DNA from: Candidatus Brocadiaceae bacterium S225
GTDB lineage: Bacteria; Planctomycetota; Brocadiia; Brocadiales; Scalinduaceae
DNA: 64,000 bases
Direction: 5' to 3'
NCBI GenBank assembly: GCA_007859995.1
Contig: SMSL01000006.1
Span: forward strand, 62,001 to 126,000
Part shown: piece after piece, positions 43,586 through 51,827 of the stretch
Position numbering within the stretch: position 1 is the stretch's first letter
Layout of the letters: every line of letters starts with the position of its first letter
Program-made: the position numbers and the translations under genes
Notes under the pieces: generated by a model
What the model was told of the DNA's origin: nothing
What the model saw: the letters and a program-made list of their open reading frames with translations, nothing else
Database searches by the model: none

Positions 43586-44425
43586 ATGGCAAAGGCAGAT
43601 AAGATGTATATTCGGTTCTGGGGTGCAAGAGGTAGTATAAGTACACCGGGAAAAGAGACCGTTAAATATGGTGGAAATACAGCGTGTATTGAAATCAGAT
43701 GTGGTAAAGAAATATTCATCCTCGATGCCGGTAGTGGTATCAGGGAATTGGGCAACAAAATATTAACGGAAAAGCCTCAGCACATTAACATCCTGTTTTC
43801 CCATTTTCATTGGGATCATATACAAGGATTCCCGTTCTTTGCTCCGGTATTTAATAGTAAATATTCAATTACCCTGATTGGCGAAAGAAAAATGAATTTT
43901 ACTCTGGAGCAGCTGTTTACTGCACAATTGATGTTTCCGTATTTCCCACTGTCATTGTCAGAATTGAATGCAAAAATAGGCTTTCATGAAATAACAAAAA
44001 TCGACAGTATAAAAATAAATAACGTAACAATTAAACTTGCGCGTCTGCACCACCCCGGGGGTTGTATCGGGTATAGGATTGAATACGGTGGTAAGTCCTT
44101 TGTTTATGCTACGGATACTGAACATTTCAGTTGTGTGGACAAATCATTACTCAAACTGGCTTTAAATGCGGATGTTCTTGTTTATGATTGTGATTATACC
44201 GATGATGAGTATTCCGGCGAAATAGGGCCTCCAAGGACAGGTTGGGGGCATTCTACCTGGTCGCATGGGGTCAAAGTCGCGAAAGCTGCTAAAGTAAAAA
44301 AATTTATTTTGTTTCACCACGATCCGTCGCATGATGACAAGTTCATTGATAAGCTTGAGAGAGATGCAAAAAAAGAATTTAAGGAATCATATGCTGCGTA
44401 TGAAGGTATGGAGTTAAACCTTTAA
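43586..44425 (+). CDS. Metallo-beta-lactamase-fold hydrolase
   Basis: A 279-residue MBL-fold enzyme. The metal-binding HFHWDHIQGFPFF (HxHxDH) and the downstream HHPGGCIGYRIEYGGKSFVYATDTEH segment are intact. Another His pair is in FILFHHDPSHDD. It resembles the phosphodiesterase (PhnP/RNase Z-like) arm of the superfamily, which hydrolyses cyclic nucleotides or nucleic acid; substrate unknown. I place the start at ATG 43586, which has a GGGGGG ribosome site 8 bases upstream, instead of TTG 43571. It follows gmhA closely. Confidence 0.85.
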   Translation: MAKADKMYIRFWGARGSISTPGKETVKYGGNTACIEIRCGKEIFILDAGSGIRELGNKILTEKPQHINILFSHFHWDHIQGFPFFAPVFNSKYSITLIGERKMNFTLEQLFTAQLMFPYFPLSLSELNAKIGFHEITKIDSIKINNVTIKLARLHHPGGCIGYRIEYGGKSFVYATDTEHFSCVDKSLLKLALNADVLVYDCDYTDDEYSGEIGPPRTGWGHSTWSHGVKVAKAAKVKKFILFHHDPSHDDKFIDKLERDAKKEFKESYAAYEGMELNL

Positions 44426-44497
44426 AAACAGATGAAAATCATGTCCTCTGAATTATTCAAATATTACGTTCCGGATGTAATACTGCGGCCAAATGAT

Positions 44498-44815
44498 TTA
44501 TTTCGTCTCTTCATTGAGCCAGGATAGATACTTTCTGGAGCCATCTATTATTGGCATGGCAATAATTTCCGGTACATCATAGCTGTGTAGCTTCTCAACT
44601 CTTTTTACAATTTGTTTAAAAAGTTTTTGCCTGGATTTCAGTATCATCAATACTTCTTTGTCATCACATACCTTTCCTTGCCAGCTATAAATTGAACGAA
44701 TGGGAGAAATAATGTTAGAGCATGCCACTAATTTTTCTTCAACCAGGGCGCGTCCTATCTTTTTTGCTTCACTTATTGAACCGGCGGTAATATAAATTAC
44801 TATATGGTTTGGCAT
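44498..44815 (-). CDS. cutA: Divalent-cation tolerance protein CutA
   Basis: A 105-residue trimeric ferredoxin-like protein with the CutA blocks IVIYITAGSISEAKKIGRALVEEKLVACSNI, then YSWQGKVCDDKEVLMILKS and YDVPEIIAMPI. Cys32 in VACSNI is the usual conserved cysteine. Copper-binding and signalling roles are proposed in E. coli, but its function is not settled. It lies between two plus-strand genes. Confidence 0.94.
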   Translation of the reverse strand: MPNHIVIYITAGSISEAKKIGRALVEEKLVACSNIISPIRSIYSWQGKVCDDKEVLMILKSRQKLFKQIVKRVEKLHSYDVPEIIAMPIIDGSRKYLSWLNEETK

Positions 44816-44909
44816 TTTTGATATTCAGATTATCTGTTACTGAAGGCTTTTATCAGTATACCAGATTAATTAATATTGACAATACGATTTCGCCATTGAG
44901 CTATAAGAA

Positions 44910-46067
44910 ATGAAATATATATCAGACGAACTAATCAAAATCAGGGAATCAGGTCTTTACAGGGATCTGACAGTGGTAGGAAATGCGCAGGATTCTCATA
45001 TAGAAATAGAAGGCAAACCATTTCTCTCTTTTTGTTCAAATAATTATCTTGGTCTTGCAAACCATCCATCTGTTGTTAAAGCTGTTAAAGATGCAGTAGG
45101 AAAGTATGGGTGGGGGGCCGGTGCGTCAAGACTGGTATCCGGGAACATGACATTGCATGAAGTACTTGAAGGCGCAATTTCAAGATTCAAGGGAAAGGAA
45201 GCGGCCATTGTCTTTCCCACAGGATATATGGCGAATTTAGGTGCCATCACATCATTGGTATCCAACGGTGACCTGGTTATTTGTGATAAACTAAACCATG
45301 CCAGTATTATAGATGGATGTAGATTGTCAGGGGCAGACTTCAGGGTTTATGCACATTGCAATATGGAGAAACTTGAAAACATACTTAAAAAAGCTTCAAA
45401 GTATAATCGTAAGCTGATTGTTACTGATTCAGTATTCAGTATGGATGGAGATCTGGCGCCTCTTCCGGATATTGTACGTGTCGCTACAGAATATAATGCT
45501 CTGATAATGGTGGACGAGGCACATGGTACCGGCGTTTTTGGTAAAAATGGCAGAGGGGTTGTTGAACATTTCAATTTGAATAAAGAGATAGATGTTATTA
45601 TGGGTACTTTGAGTAAAGCCATTGGAAGTCTGGGTGGTTATGTCTCCGGTGACATCGATTTGATTAGTTATCTGAGAAACAAGGCAAGGTCTTTCATGTA
45701 TACAACAGCGCTTCCACCTGCCGTATGCGCTGCGTCTATTGCAGGTATAAACTTAATACAGGGGGATCATTCGATGCGAGAGTCACTCTGGTATAACGTT
45801 CGTTTTATAAAAGACAAACTGAGATCGCTGAACATTAACATGATATCGTCAGAAAGTCAGATTATTCCGATATTGATAGGGGATGCACAAAAGGCAGTTG
45901 AAATTTCAAAGTTGCTTTATGAGAGAGGTGTCTTGATCCCTGCCATTCGTCCGCCGACCGTTCCCGCCAATTCCAGCCGTCTTAGAATGACGGTTATGTC
46001 ATCACATACGCAAGGTGATTTAGAATGTTTAATTGAAGCTCTCAGCGAAAGTTTGGTTAGCAGATGA
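44910..46067 (+). CDS. BioF-like alpha-oxoamine synthase
   Basis: A 385-residue PLP enzyme of the AONS/KBL family. Motifs: FCSNNYLGLANHP, GWGAGASRLVSGN, VDEAHGTGVFGKNGRGVVEH and the Schiff-base lysine in GTLSKAIGSLGG. Such enzymes condense an acyl-CoA (or acyl-ACP) with an amino acid: BioF makes the biotin precursor, KBL cuts 2-amino-3-ketobutyrate, others make sphingoid-like lipids. The ending RPPTVPANSSRLRMTVMSSHT favours BioF, but no other biotin gene is seen, so the product is left open. Confidence 0.86.
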   Translation: MKYISDELIKIRESGLYRDLTVVGNAQDSHIEIEGKPFLSFCSNNYLGLANHPSVVKAVKDAVGKYGWGAGASRLVSGNMTLHEVLEGAISRFKGKEAAIVFPTGYMANLGAITSLVSNGDLVICDKLNHASIIDGCRLSGADFRVYAHCNMEKLENILKKASKYNRKLIVTDSVFSMDGDLAPLPDIVRVATEYNALIMVDEAHGTGVFGKNGRGVVEHFNLNKEIDVIMGTLSKAIGSLGGYVSGDIDLISYLRNKARSFMYTTALPPAVCAASIAGINLIQGDHSMRESLWYNVRFIKDKLRSLNINMISSESQIIPILIGDAQKAVEISKLLYERGVLIPAIRPPTVPANSSRLRMTVMSSHTQGDLECLIEALSESLVSR

Positions 46068-46420
46068 AGGAACGGGAACAATCGTGAAGTTCATAACAAA
46101 GATGAATTGTGGCCACAAGCGCAAGCATTTTAAGCTTTCCTCGCCAAGGCACGCCTCTGGATGCAAGGGCGGTATTGGACGGGCCGACACATGATGGAGA
46201 GACATATTTTCCGTATGTAGAACAAGTATTGAATACGTATCGATGATTAAAGAGTCGGTTAAAAGAGCATTGTATGATAGTGCGTGTGATAGCAAGGATT
46301 TGAAAGATAAGTTTATTGACAAACTTGGATTAAAAGCAATAATGTAACGTCGCCCTTCGGTTGAAAGGGTGATAAAACGATTGAAGTGTGATTTTTTTCT
46401 GTTTTCTTGGCATCATTTTG
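46068..46420 (+). pseudogene. Degraded transposase remnant, left of the polysaccharide locus
   Basis: No intact frame, but transposase-like pieces read out in different frames: DGPTHDGETYFPYVEQVLN about 46178-46245, IKESVKRALYDSACDSKD then LKDKFIDKLGLKAI about 46240-46345, and SVERVIKRLK about 46356-46385. The last piece closely matches PSVERMIKRLKWD at 59355-59400 (DNA CCTTCGGTTGAAAGG followed by TGATAAAACGATTGAAGTG). The fragment therefore shares an IS family with the remnant at 58690. Stops and frame changes make it inactive. Confidence 0.65.
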
Positions 46421-46480
46421 AAATATTATGCAAATTTTTTTGCATTGAACGCTTTTTTTTTGAGTTTATGCGGAGGCTCT

Positions 46481-46630
46481 ATGGTTCGGCCTGTAAAAAT
46501 CAGTGTTAAAGCAGTGATACCCGCCCAACAAACTGACGGGCAGGCGATCACTGTACTCCAAAAAAGAAGATTTGTTTTTGCATTTGAAAATTATCGTTCC
46601 CAGGTGGATAAATGGAAGCATGGTGCTTAA
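46481..46630 (+). CDS. Possible 49-residue small protein
   Basis: An ATG with an ideal ribosome site (GGAGG, 7 bases upstream) opens a 49-residue frame, beginning MVRPVKISVKAVIP and ending FENYRSQVDKWKHGA. It is basic with no membrane segment. The frame holds the imperfect inverted repeat CAGTGAT...ATCACTG, and it lies next to a transposase remnant, so it could be debris instead of a gene. No family recognised. Confidence 0.3.
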   Translation: MVRPVKISVKAVIPAQQTDGQAITVLQKRRFVFAFENYRSQVDKWKHGA

Positions 46631-46783
46631 CATACAATGCCACAACTACTTACAGTTGCTGGCCGGAATATCACATCTTCATAGACTATACGAGCAATAG
46701 CTGTCTTCATAACTTTATGCCCATAAATCCAGCTCCTGTTTACAATTAGATTAAAATTCACCATAAATTTTATGAAAAAAGTA

Positions 46784-46812
46784 TTGACAAATTGTTTCCT
46801 TCTTGCTAACCT
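46784..46812 (+). promoter_or_regulatory. Sigma-70-type promoter of the Ig-like membrane protein gene
   Basis: TTGACA (46784-46789), a 17-base spacer and TAACCT (46807-46812). The -35 is perfect and the -10 fair. The start would be near 46819, giving a leader of about 130 bases that ends in an AAGGGGG ribosome site before ATG 46951. Otherwise 46631-46950 has no gene that I recognise. Confidence 0.5.
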
Positions 46813-46950
46813 CCGTTTCGTATAAGTATTATATATATAATTGTTGATCAATAAGTCTTAGTCGTCACGGTATTATTTGACGTGCTGTGCGGTATTTTAA
46901 TAGGAAAGATTTTATCTCTTAAAATTATTTGATGGAAGGGGGAATATTTG

Positions 46951-47466
46951 ATGTTAAGAAGATCATATGTTTTTCGGTTGGTAATTGTGTGTGCCTTAGG
47001 CATGTTGCCGTTTTTAGGTCACTCAGGTAGCGTGTTTGCAGCAAATGTTGGAATAATTCAGGGAAAGGTGACTGGGCAGAGGACTAATGCTGCGGTGAGA
47101 GGTGTAGATATACAGATTACAGATTTACAGGGTAAGGTAGTAAAAAATGTCAAGAGTCGGCAAGATGGTACATTCACTGTATCGCAGGTACCAACAGGCC
47201 AATATAACGTAAAAGCTGGTGATGCACCGGCAAAGAGTATACAGATTGCGATGTCGCCACCGGTTACGCAGGTAGATTTTCAGGTGCCGGAAAAGGGTTA
47301 CACCGTATTTGCCGGTACGGGAATGAGTGCGGGGATGCTGGCTATCGTGGGTGTGTCTGCTGCTGCCGCTATTGCTGGAATTGTAATTGCGGTCGATGCC
47401 AAAGATGATGCTGATGACAATGAAGACGAGATAGATGATTTACGCAGACAATTAGCATCACCTTGA
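46951..47466 (+). CDS. Exported Ig-like (carboxypeptidase-regulatory) protein with C-terminal membrane segment
   Basis: A 171-residue protein: a signal peptide (about 1-31, ending FAA), a transthyretin/carboxypeptidase-regulatory-like domain (about 33-115: GIIQGKVTGQRTNAAVRGVDIQI, DGTFTVSQVPTGQYNVKAG), one Gly/Ala-rich transmembrane helix (about 122-147: SAGMLAIVGVSAAAAIAGIVIAV) and a short very acidic tail (DAKDDADDNEDEIDDL). Start ATG 46951 follows AAGGGGG. It has its own promoter and a strong terminator, so it is monocistronic and probably well expressed. Function unknown; a surface or envelope structural role is a guess. Confidence 0.7.
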   Translation: MLRRSYVFRLVIVCALGMLPFLGHSGSVFAANVGIIQGKVTGQRTNAAVRGVDIQITDLQGKVVKNVKSRQDGTFTVSQVPTGQYNVKAGDAPAKSIQIAMSPPVTQVDFQVPEKGYTVFAGTGMSAGMLAIVGVSAAAAIAGIVIAVDAKDDADDNEDEIDDLRRQLASP

Positions 47467-47523
47467 ATATGTTACTTTGTTTTTGTGAGTAGTTATGGTG
47501 GTTTGAATTAAGTGTGGTTTATG

Positions 47524-47566
47524 TAGCCTGTCTGTAAGATAAATATACAGACAGGCTATTTTTTTT
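47524..47566 (+). terminator. Strong rho-independent terminator
   Basis: Perfect 13-base stem TAGCCTGTCTGTA with TACAGACAGGCTA, a 9-base loop and a run of eight T. It lies 58 bases past the stop of the Ig-like protein gene and isolates it from the polysaccharide genes downstream. Confidence 0.93.
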
Positions 47567-47599
47567 AAATACCTAAATTGAACAATTTTATTTCCTATA

Positions 47600-47710
47600 C
47601 TGTAGTGGCCGCCTGGGTGGGTGTTCGTTCTCACCCGATGGGTGCAATATGGGTTTCACGTAAGTTGCGCAACCTTATAGGATGCGGCTGCTTAAATCGC
47701 TCGATTTAGG
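47600..47710. repeat. Diverged copy of a hairpin-forming intergenic repeat
   Basis: In the 358-base gap 47467-47824, after the terminator, the stretch ACTGTAGTGGCCGCC ... CACCCGATGGGTGCAAT resembles the stretch near 53130-53185 (TATAGTAGCCGCA ... CACCGATGGGTGCAT) and has inverted repeats of its own (GGGTGggtgttcgttcTCACCC). It is probably a REP-like dispersed element. No transposase is attached. Confidence 0.45.
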
Positions 47711-47824
47711 AAATGGTAGTTTTTATTTTGTGATATTGGTTTTTGATGATTTGGAGTTTAGATTTCTCAAATGTTCTGTGTCTGGTGAACGTGATGAGTA
47801 GGTTAACTTTAAGGGTAAAAGGCT

Positions 47825-48343
47825 ATGCAGAAATTATTCAGAGTAATATTCATTTTTATGGTTTTTCATTGCGGCTTTGCGTTTTCGGATGTTTATGCTG
47901 GGAAATATGATCATAATGATTTCTCGATTGATGTACCAGGGGATTGGGTCAATATGGGTAATGTGCATATAGAAGGGGTAAAGGCCGCATTTACAAAGGA
48001 AGTGGATGCAGAGATAACACCCATTATATTGATTGCAATTGATGGCAGTGTGGGTGGTAGTACAATAGAAAATATCGTTGAAAAGGCGGTAAAAATAGTC
48101 ACCTCTACAATTCCGGATGCCAAATTTCTTTTTGAGCGTGACGTGTACACAGGAAGTATAAAATGGCGTGAAATAATATACCAATATTCAGATGCAGGAT
48201 ATTCATTCCAGGTCGTACAATATCACACCGTAAACAACAAAAAACATTATGCTTTTACTGGACAAAGTCTTCAAACTGACTTTAGAGGATATCTTTCTGA
48301 TTTTAGAAAAACTTTCAATACCTGGAAGTTTAAGGCAGATTGA
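47825..48343 (+). CDS. Exported PsbP/DcrB-like protein of unknown function
   Basis: A 172-residue protein with a signal peptide (about 1-26, ending VYAG) and a single domain with the PsbP/DcrB/DUF1795-like pattern: KYDHNDFSIDVPGDW near the start, FTKEVDAEITPIILIAID, KFLFERDVYTGSIKWREI and, at the end, YLSDFRKTFNTWKF. This fold binds envelope partners in several systems, but nothing specific is known here. It precedes the CsgG-like lipoprotein by about 170 bases. Confidence 0.6.
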   Translation: MQKLFRVIFIFMVFHCGFAFSDVYAGKYDHNDFSIDVPGDWVNMGNVHIEGVKAAFTKEVDAEITPIILIAIDGSVGGSTIENIVEKAVKIVTSTIPDAKFLFERDVYTGSIKWREIIYQYSDAGYSFQVVQYHTVNNKKHYAFTGQSLQTDFRGYLSDFRKTFNTWKFKAD

Positions 48344-48516
48344 AGAGACCTCTACAGTCATATATGGTCCGGTTAGGTTAAGTCGCTAATTTACAGCCTG
48401 ATAATAGCAATGACCTTTTCAAAACTCGGCAAAATTTGGAGCAGATCAAGGCTATTGATGAGTCTCGCAAACAAAACCTTAAATTAGTAAAAGATTACTT
48501 AGTAAAGGATTACTAC

Positions 48517-50394
48517 ATGTCGCATAAAAAAAAACCATTTCCGTGTATTCTGTTTATTCTCGCCGTGTTGTTCATGGTAGTGCCGTTATGCGGTTGTAAT
48601 AAAGGCATTAAGAGATTTGTTAAGAATGAACTTTCAGGCAACCACAATAGTAACGATGTTTCCGCTGAAAAAACTGATATCTTCGGCGACAATGTTGAAG
48701 TTGATAGAGGTGTGAATGAACGGAGCGCTAAAGACGAGGTAAAGTCTCAGGGCATTATACCTGCGGATAAAAATAAAAGAGAAAAACGGTATTTGAAATC
48801 TGTTAATAAAGAACCCTTTTTAACAGAGGGAACAGTAGTAAAGAAAACAACTTCTGTCACCGCGGGTAACGAAAAAACACTCTTGTCCGGGGAAACAAAT
48901 TCAGTATCTGTACATGATGCAGGTAACGGGCAACGTAATGAAGCCGTAAGTGTTGAGGATAAGATTAAAAATCTTGTCAGCTGTATGGCAATGGCAGTGC
49001 CGGTGACGGAGAAATTGAAAGTATCAATAGTTGAGTTTCCCAATTTTGATGGTGAAACTACTGACTTTACCAGGTTCCTGTATGAAGAATTGGTTGTTTC
49101 ATTTGCATCCGATCCAAAGTTTGAAGTTGTGGACAGATTGCATACAATTATTGGCAAGGATAGTGAGGAGATCGATGCAATAGTGACAGGCTCTATTATG
49201 GATCTTCATGACAGCGTTAAAATAAATGCGCGTCTTATGTTAAAGAAAACCGGTTTGGTTTTGACAGCCGTATCAACTACGATGCCGAAGGACAAGGCGG
49301 TGGAAAGGCTCATAGGAAAGAAACGCAAGGTTGTAGCGGCTAAGGCTACAGTGAACAGTCTATACTCTCAAATCGATGATCTTGCAAGGCAGATTGTTGA
49401 TTGCCTGCAGCAAGGCGAAAGATACAAAATAGTATTACTTGAATTTACCGAACTGAATGGCAGAACGAATGCATTTAGCAGATTCTTGTCTCAGGAGTTG
49501 GTTACAAGAATATTCATTGCTGACAGTAAAAGGATTGTAATAGTAGATAACAATCTTGTCGGCAAATTTGTAGAAGAGCATAATATTTCTCTGGACGAGT
49601 TGACCTATCCGGAGTTTTCTAAACAACTTTTCGATTCTCTTGGCGTCAACATTATTACGAAGGGAGTTATTACGGATCTGGGTAACAGCATAAAACTAAA
49701 TGCCCGTATACTGACCGCTGAGACAGGTTCTTTATATGGTGTTGCTGCGATTGACATCGTAAAGGATGAGAAATTAGCAAAACTAATGGGTGAAAACGTT
49801 ATGATCGACAATAATAAGGTTGAGGCTCAAAAAATTAAGATAAAAGAGGGGCACGAAAAGGCGAGCTCTTCGTTCACAAATGATGCTGTCTTTTTTAAAG
49901 AAGATTTCTCTACCTGCGAAGAGGGGCAACCGCTTCCTGAGTGGGGAGAAGGCCTGATTGTAAAGAGGGATAAAGATAATAAATATTTTCTTACATCAGA
50001 TGTTGATAATTTTTCAGTTGCTGCGAGAGAGGTTGATTTCCCTGAAGAGTTTTTCTTTGAATTCGAAGTGAAAGGGAACACTAAGTATTGGAGTTCTATA
50101 AGATTTAAAGATATAGATGGGGATGAGTTTCAGGTGTCGTTCCGGCTTTTCCAGAATTTATTGAGTGTAACATTGCCGGGTCCTAAGCAGGTTAAGACGG
50201 AAGTTGACATAAATAACTATGCCAAGATTAAAATCATTAGAAAGAACAAGTTATACGAATTACATGCGAACGGTTCATTGTTAATAGTGGGTTCATATTC
50301 TAAATACAAAGAATTTAGATCTTTTGAAATTCACAGCGCCTTCAGCAGATTTCAATTTACAGGTTTTATAGGTAATAACTTGGTAGAAAACTGA
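48517..50394 (+). CDS. CsgG/FlgO-like lipoprotein with two repeats and a C-terminal jelly-roll-like domain
   Basis: A 625-residue lipoprotein: the signal ends in lipobox PLCGC (Cys about 27). After a polar linker come two copies of a CsgG/FlgO-like unit (about 180-300: LKVSIVEFPNFDGETTDFTRFLYEEL; about 325-440: YKIVLLEFTELNGRTNAFSRFLSQEL), each ending in an INARLM/LNARIL strand. The last 160 residues (VFFKEDFSTCEEGQPLPEWG... NYAKIKIIRKNKLYELHANG) look like a LamG/DUF1080-type sugar-binding jelly roll. Start ATG 48517 follows AAAGGA and matches the lipoprotein signal; TTG 48436 is rejected. Its stop overlaps the next ATG (TGATG). Confidence 0.72.
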   Translation: MSHKKKPFPCILFILAVLFMVVPLCGCNKGIKRFVKNELSGNHNSNDVSAEKTDIFGDNVEVDRGVNERSAKDEVKSQGIIPADKNKREKRYLKSVNKEPFLTEGTVVKKTTSVTAGNEKTLLSGETNSVSVHDAGNGQRNEAVSVEDKIKNLVSCMAMAVPVTEKLKVSIVEFPNFDGETTDFTRFLYEELVVSFASDPKFEVVDRLHTIIGKDSEEIDAIVTGSIMDLHDSVKINARLMLKKTGLVLTAVSTTMPKDKAVERLIGKKRKVVAAKATVNSLYSQIDDLARQIVDCLQQGERYKIVLLEFTELNGRTNAFSRFLSQELVTRIFIADSKRIVIVDNNLVGKFVEEHNISLDELTYPEFSKQLFDSLGVNIITKGVITDLGNSIKLNARILTAETGSLYGVAAIDIVKDEKLAKLMGENVMIDNNKVEAQKIKIKEGHEKASSSFTNDAVFFKEDFSTCEEGQPLPEWGEGLIVKRDKDNKYFLTSDVDNFSVAAREVDFPEEFFFEFEVKGNTKYWSSIRFKDIDGDEFQVSFRLFQNLLSVTLPGPKQVKTEVDINNYAKIKIIRKNKLYELHANGSLLIVGSYSKYKEFRSFEIHSAFSRFQFTGFIGNNLVEN

Positions 50395-51827
50395 TGTGGA
50401 TTAAACGATATAAAAAGCGCAGCTTGTTGATGGCATTAGTAACTGCTGTTGTTGGCTTTTTACTTTTTGTATCTGACGGCCGGGCTCTAAACGCGGATAG
50501 TGACCCATTCAATAATGCTGTCAGGATAGTCAAGGTAAAAGCCGTTGCAGATGAAGAGTTTAGAAAAAGTCCGAATTGGGTGGAAGAGATAGAGGAAAGT
50601 TTTAAGAGGTCATCAGCTTTCTATGAGGAACAATTCGGTATTAAATTCGAGTTAAAGCAAATTGGTGAGTGGATCTCAGATAATAATACCAAAAATATTC
50701 AGAAGCTTTTAAGGCAATTGAAAGATCAAGTTGGGAAAGAGGGCGGCGATCTTGTCGTCGGGTTTACCAGGCAGAGTACAAATATGGCTGAATGTGTTTT
50801 TAACAGGGCGGCATTAGGGGTTGCATTGCCGTTTAATGATTATGTCTTGGTGAGGGTGAATAAGAATGCAGACTTTAATTACCACGTGATGGCACTGGTA
50901 TTAACCCATGAATTGGGACACGTCTTTGGAGCACTGCATGTCGATGATTCTTCCTCGATCATGAATCCTTCTCTCAATGATAGCAGTATTTTTCGGTTTG
51001 ATGATAATAACAGGGAGTTGATTAAGCTGACAAGGTTTGTGGATTTAGATAAAGGAGTTATGTCTATTAATAAAGAGTATCTTGATCGGATAGTCACTAT
51101 ATACAAAGATAGTCTGAAATATGATTTTGAGAATGCGTCCAGGCACCTGCTGATTGGTTCTATATACAATGATCTGGGGTTTATAGATGAAGCTATTTCC
51201 GCATATAAGGAGGCTCTGAAATTAGATCGGAAAGATCCTGAATCACTTACCCGTCTTGGTATGGCTTATGCCGAAAAAGGCTTATTGGATGAAGCAATCG
51301 CGGAATTAAGCAAGGCCGTCAGATTTGATTCCATCGATGGCGTTGCTCATGTTAACCTGAGTACCGTGCTTGTCAGAAAAAACATGCTGAATGAGGCGGT
51401 GGATCAACTGAAAAAAGCCATAGAGATTAATAATGACAACCCTGACGCACATTGTATGCTGAGTGGGATTTATATTCGGGAAGGACTATTCGATGAGGCT
51501 GTTTACGAGTGTAAACTGGCATTGAAAATACGCCCTGCCTATGCAAATGCTCATTATAATATGGGTATTGCCTATCACGGCAAATTGATGTATGATAATG
51601 CTGTAAGCGCTTACAAGGAAGCTATTAACATTGAAAATAATAACTTGATGGCACGGAATAATCTCGGTATAGCTTACTATGAACAGGGGCTTCTGAACGA
51701 GGCGGAATCGGAATACTTGAAATTACTGCAAATAGATCCGGTTAATGAAATGGCGATTAACAATCTTGAGGCAGTGTTACTTGCAAAAAGGGAGGCGTTA
51801 AGATGCGAGACGGTACGGAAAGATTAA
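50394..51827 (+). CDS. Exported metzincin-type metalloprotease with TPR domain
   Basis: A 477-residue protein: an N-terminal hydrophobic signal (LLMALVTAVVGFLLFV), a zinc protease domain with HELGHVFGALH at residues 172-182 (HExxHxxGxxH) and a Met-turn SSIMNPS at 187-193, both hallmarks of metzincins (archaemetzincin/matrixin-like), then about six TPR repeats (235-465, for example ISAYKEALKLD, AISEL-type units, NLMARNNLGIAYYEQG). Zinc ligands His172, His176 and His182 and catalytic Glu173 are intact. It is translationally coupled to the CsgG-like lipoprotein and overlaps the Wza-like gene by 25 bases, so it belongs to the export locus. Substrate unknown. Confidence 0.83.
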   Translation: MWIKRYKKRSLLMALVTAVVGFLLFVSDGRALNADSDPFNNAVRIVKVKAVADEEFRKSPNWVEEIEESFKRSSAFYEEQFGIKFELKQIGEWISDNNTKNIQKLLRQLKDQVGKEGGDLVVGFTRQSTNMAECVFNRAALGVALPFNDYVLVRVNKNADFNYHVMALVLTHELGHVFGALHVDDSSSIMNPSLNDSSIFRFDDNNRELIKLTRFVDLDKGVMSINKEYLDRIVTIYKDSLKYDFENASRHLLIGSIYNDLGFIDEAISAYKEALKLDRKDPESLTRLGMAYAEKGLLDEAIAELSKAVRFDSIDGVAHVNLSTVLVRKNMLNEAVDQLKKAIEINNDNPDAHCMLSGIYIREGLFDEAVYECKLALKIRPAYANAHYNMGIAYHGKLMYDNAVSAYKEAINIENNNLMARNNLGIAYYEQGLLNEAESEYLKLLQIDPVNEMAINNLEAVLLAKREALRCETVRKD

